64,000 bases of DNA from Aegilops tauschii subsp. strangulata (GCF_002575655.3 NC_053035.3:86639322-86703321), one strand, 5' to 3'. Positions 12,033-23,175 are shown, counted from the stretch's first letter. The notes: generated by a model from the letters alone, not told the origin. Made by a program: numbers and translations.

Positions 12033-13065
12033 CGCTAGGTGAACTAGGCAATCAGACTATGCGGCTTTATTATCCTCACTTAGCCATAGGAGTCCATTGG
12101 TGGGGCTAAGTACTAGCCCTTGTTGCGTGAATGGCAATCCGGAGTATGACGCCTTTGCAACACGGCTTGGTCGAATCCCAGCCCCTCGTATAACACGGCA
12201 TAAATCACGAACGATTCGTAGTATGACAGTAAGTCACCGGATCGCTGACCAGCTCTCGCATATCATGACAGTCAGTTTTTGGCTTTCTCTACTGAGGTAC
12301 TTGACCGGACAAACCAGAAATACAATCGCAGTAGTTCTCACTTTACTACCTTAGATGAACTTGCGGAACGTAAGGTGGTAAACACAGGAGCCGGGCAACC
12401 CAATTATAGACCAAAGACATGATTCGGAGCCGATGCATATAGTGCAATATCCGGGACGCCGAAGAGTTCCCTATAGGCGTTCGGACTTAAGAGTTTGTGG
12501 GGCCGAATACAGCCCCTGGTATAAAGGCCATGCCGAAGCGCCAACGTCAGTCGAAAGCAAGGAGGGAATATGGATGATAAGACAATATAAAAACCCCAAA
12601 AAAGGGTAGTAATCATCTGCTTCCTTTATATCCTTATCAGTACGTTGAGGTGTGTTTCGACAGATAATGCCATAAATATAAAGGCCATGTTACATGCCTA
12701 AAAATTTACATAAGGGAAAGTTTAACACGGCCTAAAAGTAATGGTTCAAAGACTCCAATGATGCCCCGCCGCACGTCTACGTTGTTTCTCCTTAGTAGCA
12801 AATCCTTTGATAGGGGTATTTGATGGTTGTCCACAAAGAAGGGGAAAGCCAGCCTTGAAAGGGCCCCTGCTGCAACCATATAGTGGATAGGGCTCTTAAA
12901 GAACCTGCAGTGAAAAAATGTATAATGTCCAAATAGGGTCAAGCCGTATTATGGACTGTTTCCGCGATGTGCCTCTGGCGTTGACCAAGGTATTTTGAGT
13001 GCATAGTTATGTATGCGCGGTACGTAAGTCGCAACTTTATAGGGCAGTCGGCGGAGGCCAAACTG
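12033..13065 (-). other. Gypsy internal spacer between protease and antisense ORF
   Basis: About 1 kb of non-coding element sequence with no reading frame over 100 codons that I recognise. In an autonomous Tat-type element RT, RNase H and integrase would be expected between the protease and the antisense ORF. Nothing resembling them is present, so they were lost or never carried. Confidence 0.6.
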
Positions 13066-13668
13066 TTAATCGAGGTCCGGATCCGCCGAGTCATCGCGGT
13101 GCGGTGCGGACCAGACTCGTTTAGAGATGTCATTTGCTTGAATGTCCGATGAATTGTTCGGCTTGATAGGGCCGCTGTATACCTCGGCTGCAAGGGCCGC
13201 GGTGTGCTCTTTAGTACAGAGGGAGCGCTCCATATTTCCATTGATTATGATAACGCCATGAGGTCCGAGCATTTTAAGCTTTAAATAAGCATAGTGCGGG
13301 ACCGCATTAAAGCGAGCGAAAGCAGTTCGTCCGAGCAGTGCGTGATAACCACTGCGGAAGGGGACGATGTCGAAGATCAGTTCTTCACTTCGAAAATTGT
13401 CTAGGGAGTTGAATACTACCTCCAGTGTTAATGAGCCCGTGCAACGGGCCTCCATGCCGGGTATCACACCTTTTAAAGGTGGTGTTACTAGGCTTGATTC
13501 TTGATGGGTCGATTCCCATCTTGCGGACAGTGGCTTGATAAATGAAGTTGAGACTGCTGCCGTCGTCCATAAGGACTCTAGTGAGATGGTATCCATCGAT
13601 GATTGGATCGAGTACCAGGGCGGCCGAACCCCCGTGACAGATACTGGTTGGGTGGTCACTGCGATCAA
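13066..13668 (-). pseudogene. Gypsy aspartic protease remnant
   Basis: Translation contains VLMDDGSSLNFIY at about 13576-13538, which fits the active-site D-(T/S/G)-G-(A/S)S of Tat/Athila-type retroviral-like proteases. The second half (GYHALLGRTAFARFNAVPH in another frame, about 13340-13280) fits the protease C-terminal flap and strand. The two parts lie in different frames, so there is a frameshift. The sequence stops making sense at about 13066 with no RT following. This would process the element's polyprotein in an intact relative. Confidence 0.65.
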
Positions 13669-15633
13669 AGGTGATCGGACAGGCTGCCCATGGATTGAAT
13701 TTTGGGGCGACGGGCTCTACGGTGTAGACGTCCCTTAGTGCGCGCTTGCACTCCCTTTTGGGAATTTGAGTGACATAGATCATGTTCACAGTTTTCACTT
13801 TGGGGGGAAACTGCTTTTGGCCCCCGGTGTTCGGCTGGCGCGGCTCATCATTGTCCTCACTTGGAGGTCCCTTTCCCTTGTGTTCGGTATTTATCTTACC
13901 GGCCTGTTTGAAAACCCAGCAGTTTCTGTTGGTGTGGTTTGCAGGCTTGTCGGGTGTGCCATGAATCTGATAGGGCCTCTCAAGGATTTTTTCCAAGTTG
14001 GATGGACCGTCCCTGTTGCCTTTAAAAGGTTTCTTTTGTTGACCGGATTTAGAACCACTGAATCCGGCATTGACTGTCGTGTCATCTGCATCGTCGCTAT
14101 TGCTTCGACGTTTGTTTTTATTGCGGCGTGGTTTACCATTGCCGTCCCTGGCCTCAGAAGTGCCGGGGTCGCTAGAGTTGTTGCTTCTACGAGCCAACCA
14201 ACTATCTTCACCGCACAGAAACAGGTCATGAGTGCAGTTAGGGCTACCATGGTCTTCGGCTTTTCCTGCCCGAGGTGTCGGGCGAGCCATTCGTCACGGA
14301 CGCTGTGTTTGAAGGCCGCTAAGGCTTCAACGTCCGAATAGTCCACAATTTGGTTCTTTTTAGTTAGGAACCGATTCCAAAGCTTGCGAGCCGATTCGCC
14401 AGGTTGCTGGATTATGTGACTTAGGTCATCAGCGTCCAGTGGCCGGACATAAGTGCCCTGAAAGTTGGCCTGAAAAGCGTCCTCTAAATCTTCCCAGCTT
14501 CCAATGGAGTTCTCTGGGAGGTTGTTCAGCCAGTGTTGTGCTGGTCCTTTCAGCTTTAGAGGAAGATATTTAATGGCGTGAAGGTCATCTCCACGAGCCA
14601 TATGAATGTGGAGAAGAAAATCCTCGATCTAGACGACTGTATCCGTCGTACCATCATACTGCTCAATGTTTATGGGTTTCAACCCTTCCGAAAACTGGTG
14701 CTGCATTACCTCATCGGTAAAGCACATGGGGTGTGCGACACCCCTATACCGTGCGACATCACGGCGGAGATCGGATGACATCTGAGTTCGGTGCTGATCC
14801 CGAATATTGTAATGTCCATCACGCCGGGCTTCATAGCCGTTATCTCGTGTCGGGGCACGGCCTCTTGATCCATAGATCGATCTGGTCTGACCGGCTTTAT
14901 TGGCCAGGTCCTGATGCAAGTCATATGTATAGCCCGCAGCTGCTGTCTCCTTGCCTCTTCGGCGAGGGGGTGTGGGCTGGTGTTTGGCTTGATGTGCCGC
15001 TTTATCTCGTCCACATGGTGGTCGCTCTGGTTGATCTGCCTGATTGTATTTCAACGGTATTGGCTCAAGGGCTTCATCGTCGAATTGTGGCAGCAGCTTG
15101 CGCTTGGGGTAACTTTTTACAGGTCGCTCGGGGCCGTACTCCTCGGCGGCCAGGACCTTGGTCCACCTTTCATTGAGCATATCCTGTTCAGCTTTGAGCT
15201 GCTCCTGCTTCTTTTTCAGCCTCCGCGCAGTGGCGATTAGCTGTCGCTTGAAGTGTTCTTGTTCGAGAGGTTCCTCTAGGACTATAAAATCTTCGTCACC
15301 AAGGCTAACATCCTCTTCGAAGACTGGCATATAGTTGTTGTCTTCCGAATCTTCATGATCAGCGTGTTTGGGGCTATACTGACCCTCTTCCCTCTCATCC
15401 TGTTCGGACGTGGGCTCAACGGGGTGTTCGGGGTCTTCGACATTATCCGGAGTCTCATTGTCTCCGGTGCCGGTGTTGCTGTCCCTTGCCTGACGTGATC
15501 GTGAGTGGCGCCGCTGGCGCCGGCGCTTTGGTGGTTCGTCGACGGGCTTGTCCTTATCGGGGTTCTGATTATCCTCGTCATCCTTTTTATCCGGAGTGTC
15601 CACCATGTATACGTCATAGGTAGAAGTGTCCAT
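13669..15633 (-). pseudogene. Gypsy gag, main part, split by CACTA-B and broken
   Basis: Reading down from 15633: an acidic, charged N-terminal region (TSTYDVYMVDTP), a glutamine- and lysine-rich coiled segment near 15200, then the retrotransposon gag core (HAIKYLPLKLKGPAQHWLNN near 14570-14510 and DLEDAFQANFQGTYVRP near 14500-14450). A Trp-to-stop (TAG) change interrupts the frame at about 14630, just before IEDFLLHIHMARGDDL. A frameshift near 14230-14290 moves the reading into the frame that carries a HGTPDKPANHT...CWVF zinc-finger-like segment and leads to the protease. The first codons lie at 40141-40110, beyond CACTA-B. In a living relative this would make the capsid protein. Confidence 0.75.
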
Positions 15634-15860
15634 CACTACAAAAAATACACTTTCGTGATGATACGTGTTTGTCACAGTAGGTCACGTTTCTGTCATGCAT
15701 GTACATCCATGACGATTTTATGACAAAATCAAGATAGTCATACCTGTGCTGTCGTAGAAGTGTTCCATGACATTACCAAAATTATCATCATGGAAGTGTC
15801 CACTTCCATGACGATAAATCGCGCGTCATGGAAGTGCTTTCATCAAGGGTGACCGACATG
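15634..15860 (+). repeat. CACTA-B left terminus and subterminal repeats
   Basis: CACTACAAAA terminus followed by clustered direct and inverted copies of TTCCATGACGATAA-like and CATGGAAGTG-like words. Such subterminal repeats bind the transposase in known CACTA systems (En/Spm TNPA). Confidence 0.75.
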
Positions 15861-15989
15861 TGGCATCCACCATAACGGGTCGCCGTTAAGCTATCGGGTC
15901 CGGTTTTGGATCCGATAACCCGTTACCTGCCCGGACCAATGAGGATTTTCCACGTGTAAAATTGTCATTGGCCGGAGGAAACACGTGTT

Positions 15990-16850
15990 GGCTCACCGTT
16001 GGGACATATGTCATCCATTCATTGGACATGAGGCGCCTATGATAGGTCGACACATGGCACGGCCCAACAGAGGCCCATTCCGGTGAAAAGGCTGGCCCAT
16101 TTGACTTGGTCAAAAGGTAACGGGCCGGCCCATGGAAAGCATGTTCGTATATAGCCCATTTACGGCCCGCTAACTCACGGCCTGTTATGGCCTATCGGAA
16201 TTAAGCCCAGTAGCTTCATCTGGGCCGTCCAATATGATTCCAGCCCGTTGTAACATCCGGCCCATGTATGGCCCATGATGTCTTTCGGCCCATACGAGGC
16301 CATTTGTAACTCTTGGCCCATTAACGGCCCGTGGTGAATCTATCCCGTAATGAACAGTGTATCGCTTCATACCCATTAACGGCCCATTATTCCATTGGGC
16401 CGTTTCCAACCTGTGTTATCTTTCGGCCTTCTCAGGGCCCATTTATTCTTGGGCTCATTTCCAGCATTCGGTTACTTACGGCCCGTTACTGGCCTTTTCT
16501 GCTTGTGGGCCAAATTTAGCCCGTGGTTACAATCAGCCCGTTTGCGGCCCGTTAATCCGTTGGGCCGTTTTCATAGTGTCATCAAATACGGCCGATTAAC
16601 GAGGGCCCTTTATTGTCGGCCCATGAACGGAAGATTCCAAATCTAGCCCGTTTACGGTCCATAATGTGGTCTGTTATTGGCCCATGTTTGGTCGATCGAT
16701 CATACGCCCCGTAGAATGCCCATTGATGCTACGGCCCGTAGAAGGCCCATTGTTTCTATGGCTCTTAGAAGGCCCATTGTTTCTACGGCCCGTAGGAGGC
16801 CCATGGTAACTACAGTAAATATGTAGCCCATGTTTATTGTGGCCTAGTTT
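15990..16850 (+). repeat. GGCCC/GGGCC-rich degenerate array inside the CACTA-B left arm
   Basis: Words such as 'CGGCCCATTA', 'CGGCCCGTT', 'GGGCCGTTT' and 'AGAAGGCCCATTG' recur every 15-40 bases in both orientations for about 850 bp. There is no coding frame. The position, just inside the terminus, suggests an extended subterminal region. Confidence 0.65.
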
Positions 16851-17128
16851 TAAAAAATAGGTTATTGCGGCCAAACTGCGGAAAAAGAACTGCACTGACT
16901 ACAAGCAAACAAATAAACAAGACAACAAGGAAATAGATAAGCAAGCAACTTACGCTAGGCTATCACGGCTATTACACATATTACATCCACTGGGCATCAA
17001 AGTTCGCCACCAGTGCAAATATAAGGAACAAAGCAGCATATCATATACACTGGTTGTCAAAGTTGGCGACCAGTGCAAATAAACGCCGCAGCAAAACAAG
17101 TCCAGCACTAAAACCACTTCAGAAGATC
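16851..17128. repeat. Short direct repeats downstream of the CACTA-B minus-strand gene
   Basis: Two copies of a roughly 55-60 bp unit (about 16978-17040 and 17040-17090), both containing 'CAAAGTT(C/G)G(C/G)GACCAGTGCAAATA'. The region would be the 3' flank or 3' UTR of the minus-strand gene ending at 17129. Confidence 0.5.
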
Positions 17129-20110
17129 TCAAGAAACAATATCCTGCGTACCCATAATGCTGGCAAGATGCTTAGCAAGCTTATTAACTTTCTCTTGTTT
17201 GGCGCTTAAATCCTGCAACGCTTGCTGTTGCACTAGAAAGTATGCATCTGAATTCTGCAGGGACTTCCTCAGTCCTTCAGCTTCCTGTCGCAGCACATCT
17301 GATCGATGTCTTTCAACTTGAAGTTGAGACTCAAGAAGATGAACTGATTCAGGCAGCGAGTTCGAAGAGCTTGTGCCAGCAGTAGTGGCCAGTAACTCGA
17401 ACACTACATCAAGACAGGACTTTTGGGTTCTCTCACTATCGTCAAGATAGTTTTTATCAGCTTTCTTGGAGACCAACAGGGATGTCTCACTATCTTGAAC
17501 CTTATCTGCATTACTTCATTTACCATTGCATAACAGGGTACTGTTCTGCAATATTTTGTCCGCATCATCACAGGTTTACCATGTTGTACATGAAACTCAT
17601 TTTGGTAAATTAGTTGAGTAGTAAAGTGGACAGGATAACAGCATGAAACAAACATATATCTATGTACCATGGTCACTTTCTGGTCTATGGTCACTTTCTG
17701 GTCTATATCATTCTAGTTTTTGTTGCCAAATCAAGATAGAGACACAGTTCAAATAATATATGTTCAAGACAAAGCAGAATAGACAGAATATAAGTGTGGG
17801 AAACTATAGAGCAACAACAACACTTGTAATGCGCATGACATGAGAACATAATTGTTTATCAATTAAAACTGAAATCAACATAGAGCAAGTTACAACAGCA
17901 AACCAGTTAAAGAAACAGGTTTAAAACATACCTGTTGCGCCATTGGAGTTTCAATTCCATCCTTCAAATTTGAAAATAGTTGGTATGAGTAAATACAGTG
18001 ATGCAAGAGCAAAGGAGTATGAACCATAGCTACAGAACCTGACCTGAGAACAATTCTTCTTCTCATTTAAGCATTGAGTTGGGTGGTGGTCCTCATGCTT
18101 TGGGCACTGCAGTTCCCTTACTAACTGCTCGTGTTTGGGTGCTCTGTGGTGGAGACGGTGTTGTATCAACTGGAACTGGGTTACTATCTGCTGGGGTTGG
18201 GGTTAGAAGGGGTGTAGCTGGTTCTCTGTCCAACTGGGTAGGGGTACAATCTGTGAGAGTCTGGGTTATGTGTGGTGGGGCTGGTTCTTGGGCAAGTACA
18301 ACCGTGGTTCTATCTGCATCAACTGGTAGCACTATATTTTCTGAAGACCGTATTGTTACTCCCTTAGATACTGCCATCACCCTCTCCAATTCAAATGGCT
18401 GATAAACAAGAAAAGTAATTGAATGTACAGACATTGTATGATAGACAGGTGCAATGGATAGTGGGGAATAAAAGAGGGCATGAAATAATTCACATTTATG
18501 TTGTCTAACCAAACAGGATAGCATGACACAATTTCACATATATGATGGCTAACTAAACAGGATAGCATGACACCATTTCACATTATGATGGCTAACTAAA
18601 AAAGATGGAAAGACATAGTTTAAAATATGATGACTATGTAAACAGGATGACATGATATAACTATATAATGTGTTTATTAAATAGGTTGGCATGCCATAAT
18701 TCACATACATGCCGCCTATGGAAACATGATAGCATGATATAATTCACGGATAGAATGACATAATTCAAAATATGATGACTGTAAACACTAAACAGGATGA
18801 GATGATATAACTATATGATGTCTTTATTAAATGGGTTGCCATGCCATAATTCAGATAGATGTTGTGTATGTAAACATGATGGCATGATATAATTCAAATA
18901 TATGATTTATATAGTAAGCAAGTAAGCAGATGGCAATCCATATATGATGTAAAAACTAAGCAATGCAAGACAACATGCATGACATGGGTAATATAACCCT
19001 GCCATGTTTGAGCATAGACCTCAGGGGGAAATAGGACTGGTCATCAGTCTCTGAATCCTCCTCGGAGGAGCTCTCTGTAACCAGCAAGATGTCTGCTTCA
19101 GCAGGTAGCATTGTCTGCTCTGAATACCTTGTTTTCACTCCAGATACTTCCATCACCGCTTCAAATGGCTGATGCACAGGAAGAGTAGTTGAATATACAA
19201 ACGTTGTCGACAAATGGAACACGTAATACAAAAAAATGATAACATGATATAATTCACATACATGATGATTGGCTAAACAGCATGGCATTGCATAGTTCAC
19301 ATATATAATGCCTTTGCAACAAGATAGCATTGCATAATTCACATATATAATGTCTTGCAACAAGATGGCAATGCATAATTCACATATATGGTAATTAGAC
19401 ACTAAACATGTGGCATTCACACAAAGCATGTCTAAACTAATCAAATGATAGCAATGCAAGACACCATACGCACGATATGAGCAACATAACCCTGCCAAGT
19501 TAGAGCATACACCTCGAGGGGAAATAGGACTGGTCATCTGTCTCTGAATCCTCCTCTGAGGAGCTATCCCTAACCAGCGAGATATGTGCTTCGTCAGATA
19601 GCATAGTCTGCTCTGAAGACCTTGTTTTCACTCCAGAATTTTCCATCACCGTGTCAAATGGCTGATGCACACGAAGAGTAGTTGAATGTACTAACATTGT
19701 TGACAAATGTAATATGTAACAGGAAAAAAGGATCGCCTGATATAATTCACATATAAGATGACTGGCTAAGCAGGATGGCATTGCAAAATTCACATATATG
19801 ATGCCTGGCTAAACAAGATGGTGTTGCATAATTCACATAAACGATGAATAAACTAAACAGATGGCATTCACACAAAGCATGTCTAAACTAAGCAGATGAC
19901 ATATTTGATGTATAAAGTAAGCAATGCAAGGCACCATATGCATGATATAACCAACATCAACATGTCAAGTTAGAGCGAAGACCTCAGGGGGTAAATAGGA
20001 GTGGTCTTCTCCTTCTGAATCCCCCTCACAACAGATATCTTCCTCTCGATTACAATCCGAAATGGGTGGAGGGGGGCTGCCTTTGCGCCTACCATGGAGC
20101 GACGTCTGCA
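17129..20110 (-). CDS. CACTA-B minus-strand multi-exon gene with repeated exons; function unknown
   Basis: The last exon (17505-17129) follows an acceptor AATGCAG and encodes about 125 residues with a coiled coil (LLESQLQVERHRSDVLRQEA... to a C terminus TQDIVS). Upstream lie exon copies that start after the same acceptor word CAG|CCATTTGAA: 18398 to about 18060, 19168 to about 19018, and 19661 to about 19503, with a partial fourth copy at about 20105-19977. The middle copies encode near-identical acidic segments (ESSSEEDSETDDQSYFP). The 18.4-kb copy diverges into a Pro/Thr-rich segment. Introns between copies are filled with minisatellites. The protein type occurs in Triticeae CACTA elements as far as I recall. 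I cannot assign TNP2 or TNPA homology, and whether it is expressed is unknown. Frame agreement between all exons is unproven. Confidence 0.5.
18470..18960. repeat. Minisatellite in intron (unit about 45-60 bp)
   Basis: Repeats of 'ATGATGGCTAACTAAACAGGATAGCATGACA' and variants with 'ATAATTCACATA' fill the intron between the exon copies at 18.4 and 19.1 kb. Confidence 0.7.
19225..19480. repeat. Minisatellite in intron, second block
   Basis: The same family as 18470-18960: 'GGCATTGCATAATTCACATA' recurs about every 50 bases, between the exon copies at 19.1 and 19.6 kb. Confidence 0.7.
19735..19960. repeat. Minisatellite in intron, third block
   Basis: The same family again ('GGCTAAACAAGATGG', 'CATAATTCACATA'), between the exon copies at 19.6 and 20.1 kb. 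The repetition of exon plus minisatellite as one unit suggests segmental tandem duplication. Confidence 0.65.
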
Positions 20111-20469
20111 TGAAATTTTATTGCCACGCAAGGCTCGTCTCTTTTGCTCTACATGTTCAATTCCATTGTGTACAATAACTGACATGCATAGGAATAAAAC
20201 ATAGTGAGATTATGTAAGGAGTGCATGCAGAAATCCAGAGTGATGGTAGCAACCTGTGGATTGACCCAAACCAATGATAGTAGGCAGATAATGGCTTCAG
20301 TTAATACAGATAATGGCTTCTTTACTGTTTGTTTCCCACCCAACATGAAACTCATAGTAGACACTAGAGGTTAACCAGATAGTAGATAGATACTATTGAT
20401 TGCGGCCCCGATATGTACCCCACAACCATTTAAAAACTCAAGTTTGACCATTAGTTTGGAGCTGACTCG

Positions 20470-20775
20470 AAGTCTAATCGGTGAAGAGGACGATAAAGTA
20501 GCATGTAATATTAAGCGATGCATAACGTAAGCAGACACGAAAGAGTGCGACCTCTCTTGCGGACCCGTGTAGTCCTCGAGGTCATCTGCTTGGTTGATGA
20601 GGGTAATGCAATTGTCATGGCTGCAAGCGGCGGGGAAGAAGATCTGAGGCGACGAAAGACAGTGTGGAGGCCGGATCCCTGTTGTGCTGGACCCTTCTAT
20701 CGTTGGAGCACCTGAGCTGGGGTGGACGACGGCGCAGCAGGAGCGGGACAAACCACACAAGGTTTTCTTTGACAA
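20470..20775 (-). pseudogene. First-exon-like module, copy 1
   Basis: On the minus strand this segment encodes FFPAACSHDN followed by an acidic stretch and a Ser/His-rich end. The + strand words 'GGGGAAGAAGATCT', 'ATCGTTGGAGCA' and 'GTGCGACCTCT' recur in the same order at 21.6 kb, and some again at 22.8 kb. It lies 5' of the repeated exons of the minus-strand gene and may be its duplicated upstream exon. No start codon can be confirmed. Confidence 0.45.
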
Positions 20776-20802
20776 CTATCTGTAAGAGAAGTAATTCTGT
20801 AA

Positions 20803-21166
20803 GGGCTCGTTTGAATTGGAGGATTCTAACAACGCAGGGATAGGAAATACACAGTAATAGGATAGGAATGCACGTGCAAAACAGAGAATTTAAAAACACA
20901 AGATTTCTGCCAATCTGGGTGTTTGGTTCACAAGAATTGGAAGATCATAGGATGCAAAGAAGCATGGTGAGATTAAGTCAAACCACAAGAAAATGTACGG
21001 TTATAATGCTATTATGCTACTATCTCTTAGTCTTGTGCTTCATGAATAGGAATTTGAAAAGGAGGACAAGTGGATATTAAAATTCCTACGGTTTTTCTTT
21101 CCAGGAGACACTAAAGGAACAAATCCTACAGTTTTCCTTTGCTCCATTCCTTTGAACCAAATGCAT
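20803..21166. mobile_element. Tourist/Harbinger-like MITE
   Basis: 364 bp between TAA (20800-20802) and TAA (21167-21169). The ends, GGGCTCGTTTGAATTGG and the complement of CCTTTGAACCAAATGCAT, are roughly inverted. The interior is A/T-rich and non-coding with many 'ATTCCTA/TAGGAAT' words. Confidence 0.5.
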
Positions 21167-21498
21167 TAATAGTAGTACCATAGGAAACTTTCCAATTCCT
21201 ATGTTTTTCCTTCACTTTTCCTTTCAAGCACTGGCGATTCTAGTAGGCAGGCTTGAGCAAGGAAAAGCCTACACTCAAAAAATGTTTTTGTGCTACTTCT
21301 ACTACTTTGGACCCAGGCCACTGCCTTACTAGCTCAACTCCCAGGCCCATCGACAAATGCACAGCTCAAACGCGCAGAGATAAATAATGATGGCGTGCAA
21401 GAGAGTCCATCACGGATAGATAAGTTGCCTGGTACCTCACTGCTTGTCATATAGTAGGAGAAACTAATCGTATTTCACGTTACTACGTGTGCACAGTG

Positions 21499-21501
<3 letters not shown>

Positions 21502-21555
<54 letters not shown>
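21502..21555. repeat. (TA)n microsatellite
   Basis: About 27 uninterrupted TA units. Confidence 0.95.
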
Positions 21556-21556
<1 letters not shown>

Positions 21557-21564
21557 CATGTAGA

Positions 21565-21800
21565 GTAAAAAAGAGGTGCAACCTCTTTGGCGAAGCCATG
21601 TCGATCTCAGCGTGATTAGGTTGGTCGGTGAGGATGATCCGTCTGACTTGGTTGTCAGAGGAGGGGAAGAAGATCTTAGGCATATTGAGATGGAGCCCGG
21701 GGTACTGCTCCGCTGTGATGGAGGGTTTCATCGTTGGAGCAGCTCTGGTGAGTTGTATGACGCCGAGGCTGAAGCAGGACAGGAGAGACAATGTTAACCG
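21565..21800 (-). pseudogene. First-exon-like module, copy 2
   Basis: Minus-strand translation has FFPSSDNQVRR and ASPKRLHLFF, which align with copies 1 and 3. It lies directly beside the TA microsatellite. The module is shared with 20.5 and 22.8 kb and interpreted as a tandem copy of an upstream exon of the CACTA-B gene. Confidence 0.45.
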
Positions 21801-21887
21801 GAGTGGAATTCTAATAGCATCTCCAATAGATGACGTAAAATACATAACCACAAAGTGCTAGATGTAAAATACATCAGCAGCTCATCT

Positions 21888-21990
21888 CTGAACTTAACTG
21901 TCGAAACTGAATTTAACTGTCGAAACTGAACTTAACTGTTGAAACTGAATTTTTCTGTCAAAACTGAATTTTACTGTCGAAACTGAACAC
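21888..21990. repeat. Short tandem repeat (unit about 19-20 bp)
   Basis: 'AACTGTCGAAACTGAATTT' and variants occur about five to six times in a row. Confidence 0.8.
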
Positions 21991-22064
21991 ACTAGTAGCA
22001 GAAAAGCAGTAGCAGCAGCAGCAGCGCGTGCGAGAGCCGGGGCAGCTGGTCGTGTAGCAGCATC

Positions 22065-22525
22065 AGGTGAGGCTACACATCAGCCGACTGAATTTTTCAT
22101 CTCTAGTCAGTCGATTTTCCAGTCGTTGGATACGAAATCAAGGGCCTCCAGTTCATCTTCAACCTCCACCCCCCTGAGCCGCCAGCCACCACCGGCCAAA
22201 CCGCCGCCCCCGCCGCCCGCGGCCGGCGGTGCGCCGCCCCGCCCGCCCCAAAACCACTCCCCACCGCCGGTCCGCCGCCGACCCGGCCATCCCTCTAGGA
22301 CCCCCGTGCCGAGCTTTTTCTCTAGCGATCCCCACGCCACCGCCCTACCACCGCCGGTGACCACCACCCCCACCCTGAACCCTAAGATAGATAGTGGGGT
22401 ACCTCTCCGGCGAGCCCCCCTCCCTGCTGCGGCTGGTTCTTCCTTAACTCCGGCGAGCCCCCCAACCCCCTGAAAATCGACTGACCCAAAAGTCGATTCA
22501 GTCGACTAAAGTGTAGCTAAATCGG
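22065..22525. mobile_element. Mutator-like element carrying a GC-rich segment (Pack-MULE-like)
   Basis: The nine bases AGCAGCATC occur at 22056-22064 and 22526-22534, exactly flanking the element; 9 bp is the Mutator TSD length. The ends are inverted: GGCTACACATCAGCCGACTG on the left against GTCGACTAAAGTGTAGC on the right, with CAGTCGATTTTCCAG and CTGAAAATCGACTG further in. Between the arms lies about 330 bp of very GC-rich sequence, open on the plus strand (22126-22473, proline-rich). It looks like a captured 5' gene fragment and has no known domain. One caution is that the surrounding DNA is itself AGC-rich, which could produce a chance 9-mer. Confidence 0.65.
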
Positions 22526-22534
22526 AGCAGCATC

Positions 22535-22660
22535 GCAAGCAAGAGCAAGAGCAGCAGCGCGAGCAAGATCAAGAGCAATAGCAAGAGCAGACCAAGCACG
22601 GGACCGAGAGCAAGAGCAGAGTAGCAGCGCGAGCGAGAGCTAAAGCAGCAGCAGCTCCTA
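22535..22660. repeat. Degenerate AGCAAG/AGCAGC simple repeat
   Basis: Long run of 'GAGCAAGAGCAGCAGCGCG' variants. A related shorter AGC run occurs at 22000-22060 on the other side of the MULE, showing the MULE landed in an AGC-rich tract. Confidence 0.75.
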
Positions 22661-22804
22661 CTGATGTGGACGATGCCGCTGAGGGAGAGACGCCGTGGAG
22701 GAAGTGGTCGACGACGCCGCCGTGGATGGAGTCGCGCTGTGTCGGCTCGGGACCGAGCGCCGGCAGCACCGTGAGATCAAATCAAGAAGAAAATGCGGCG
22801 ATTA

Positions 22805-23175
22805 GTGTACAACCTCTTTGGTGGCACCGATTAGGCCTCAGCTTCATCCGAGGAAATGGTGATGATGCTGCTCTTTCGATGGTGCAGGTGAAGACGGTGG
22901 TGTTCGAATGGAGGTGGCACAAAAGACGAGGGGGACGTCGGGGCAGCTCCTTGGAGGTGAAGGACGGGGTGACTGAACCGGCGGGACGACGAGATCAACG
23001 ACGGATCCTCATCTGGTACAGTGGATGAGGACGTTGAGGTGTTGTTGTGTATGACATCTTCGGGGAAGAGGCTCCAGCTGGGTGGCGGACGGAGGAGGGT
23101 GTGGGGCTTCGCGGGTTTTCGCGGCCTCGGTGTAGGAATGGGTAGGCGGATGGGATGGGAGTGGGGAACCATGGC
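22805..23175 (-). pseudogene. First-exon-like module, copy 3, with proline-rich extension
   Basis: The minus-strand frame (23172-22831) is rich in Pro, Ser and His and ends in SSDEAEA, then, after a stop, PPKRLY, which corresponds to ASPKRLHL of copy 2. It is the outermost of the three modules, consistent with it being the true 5' end of the minus-strand gene. Confidence 0.4.

Noticed and set aside
13766..14341. Plus-strand open frame of 191 codons
   Set aside because: It is the antisense of the Gypsy gag, whose minus-strand translation is clearly the real one.
18470..19960. Regularly spaced repeats resembling a CRISPR array
   Set aside because: Repeats are direct, diverged minisatellites with no unique spacers, in a plant transposon with introns; no cas-like genes.
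22126..22473. Proline-rich 115-codon frame as a gene
   Set aside because: Bounded by Mutator-like arms and driven by GC-rich composition; better seen as transposon cargo.
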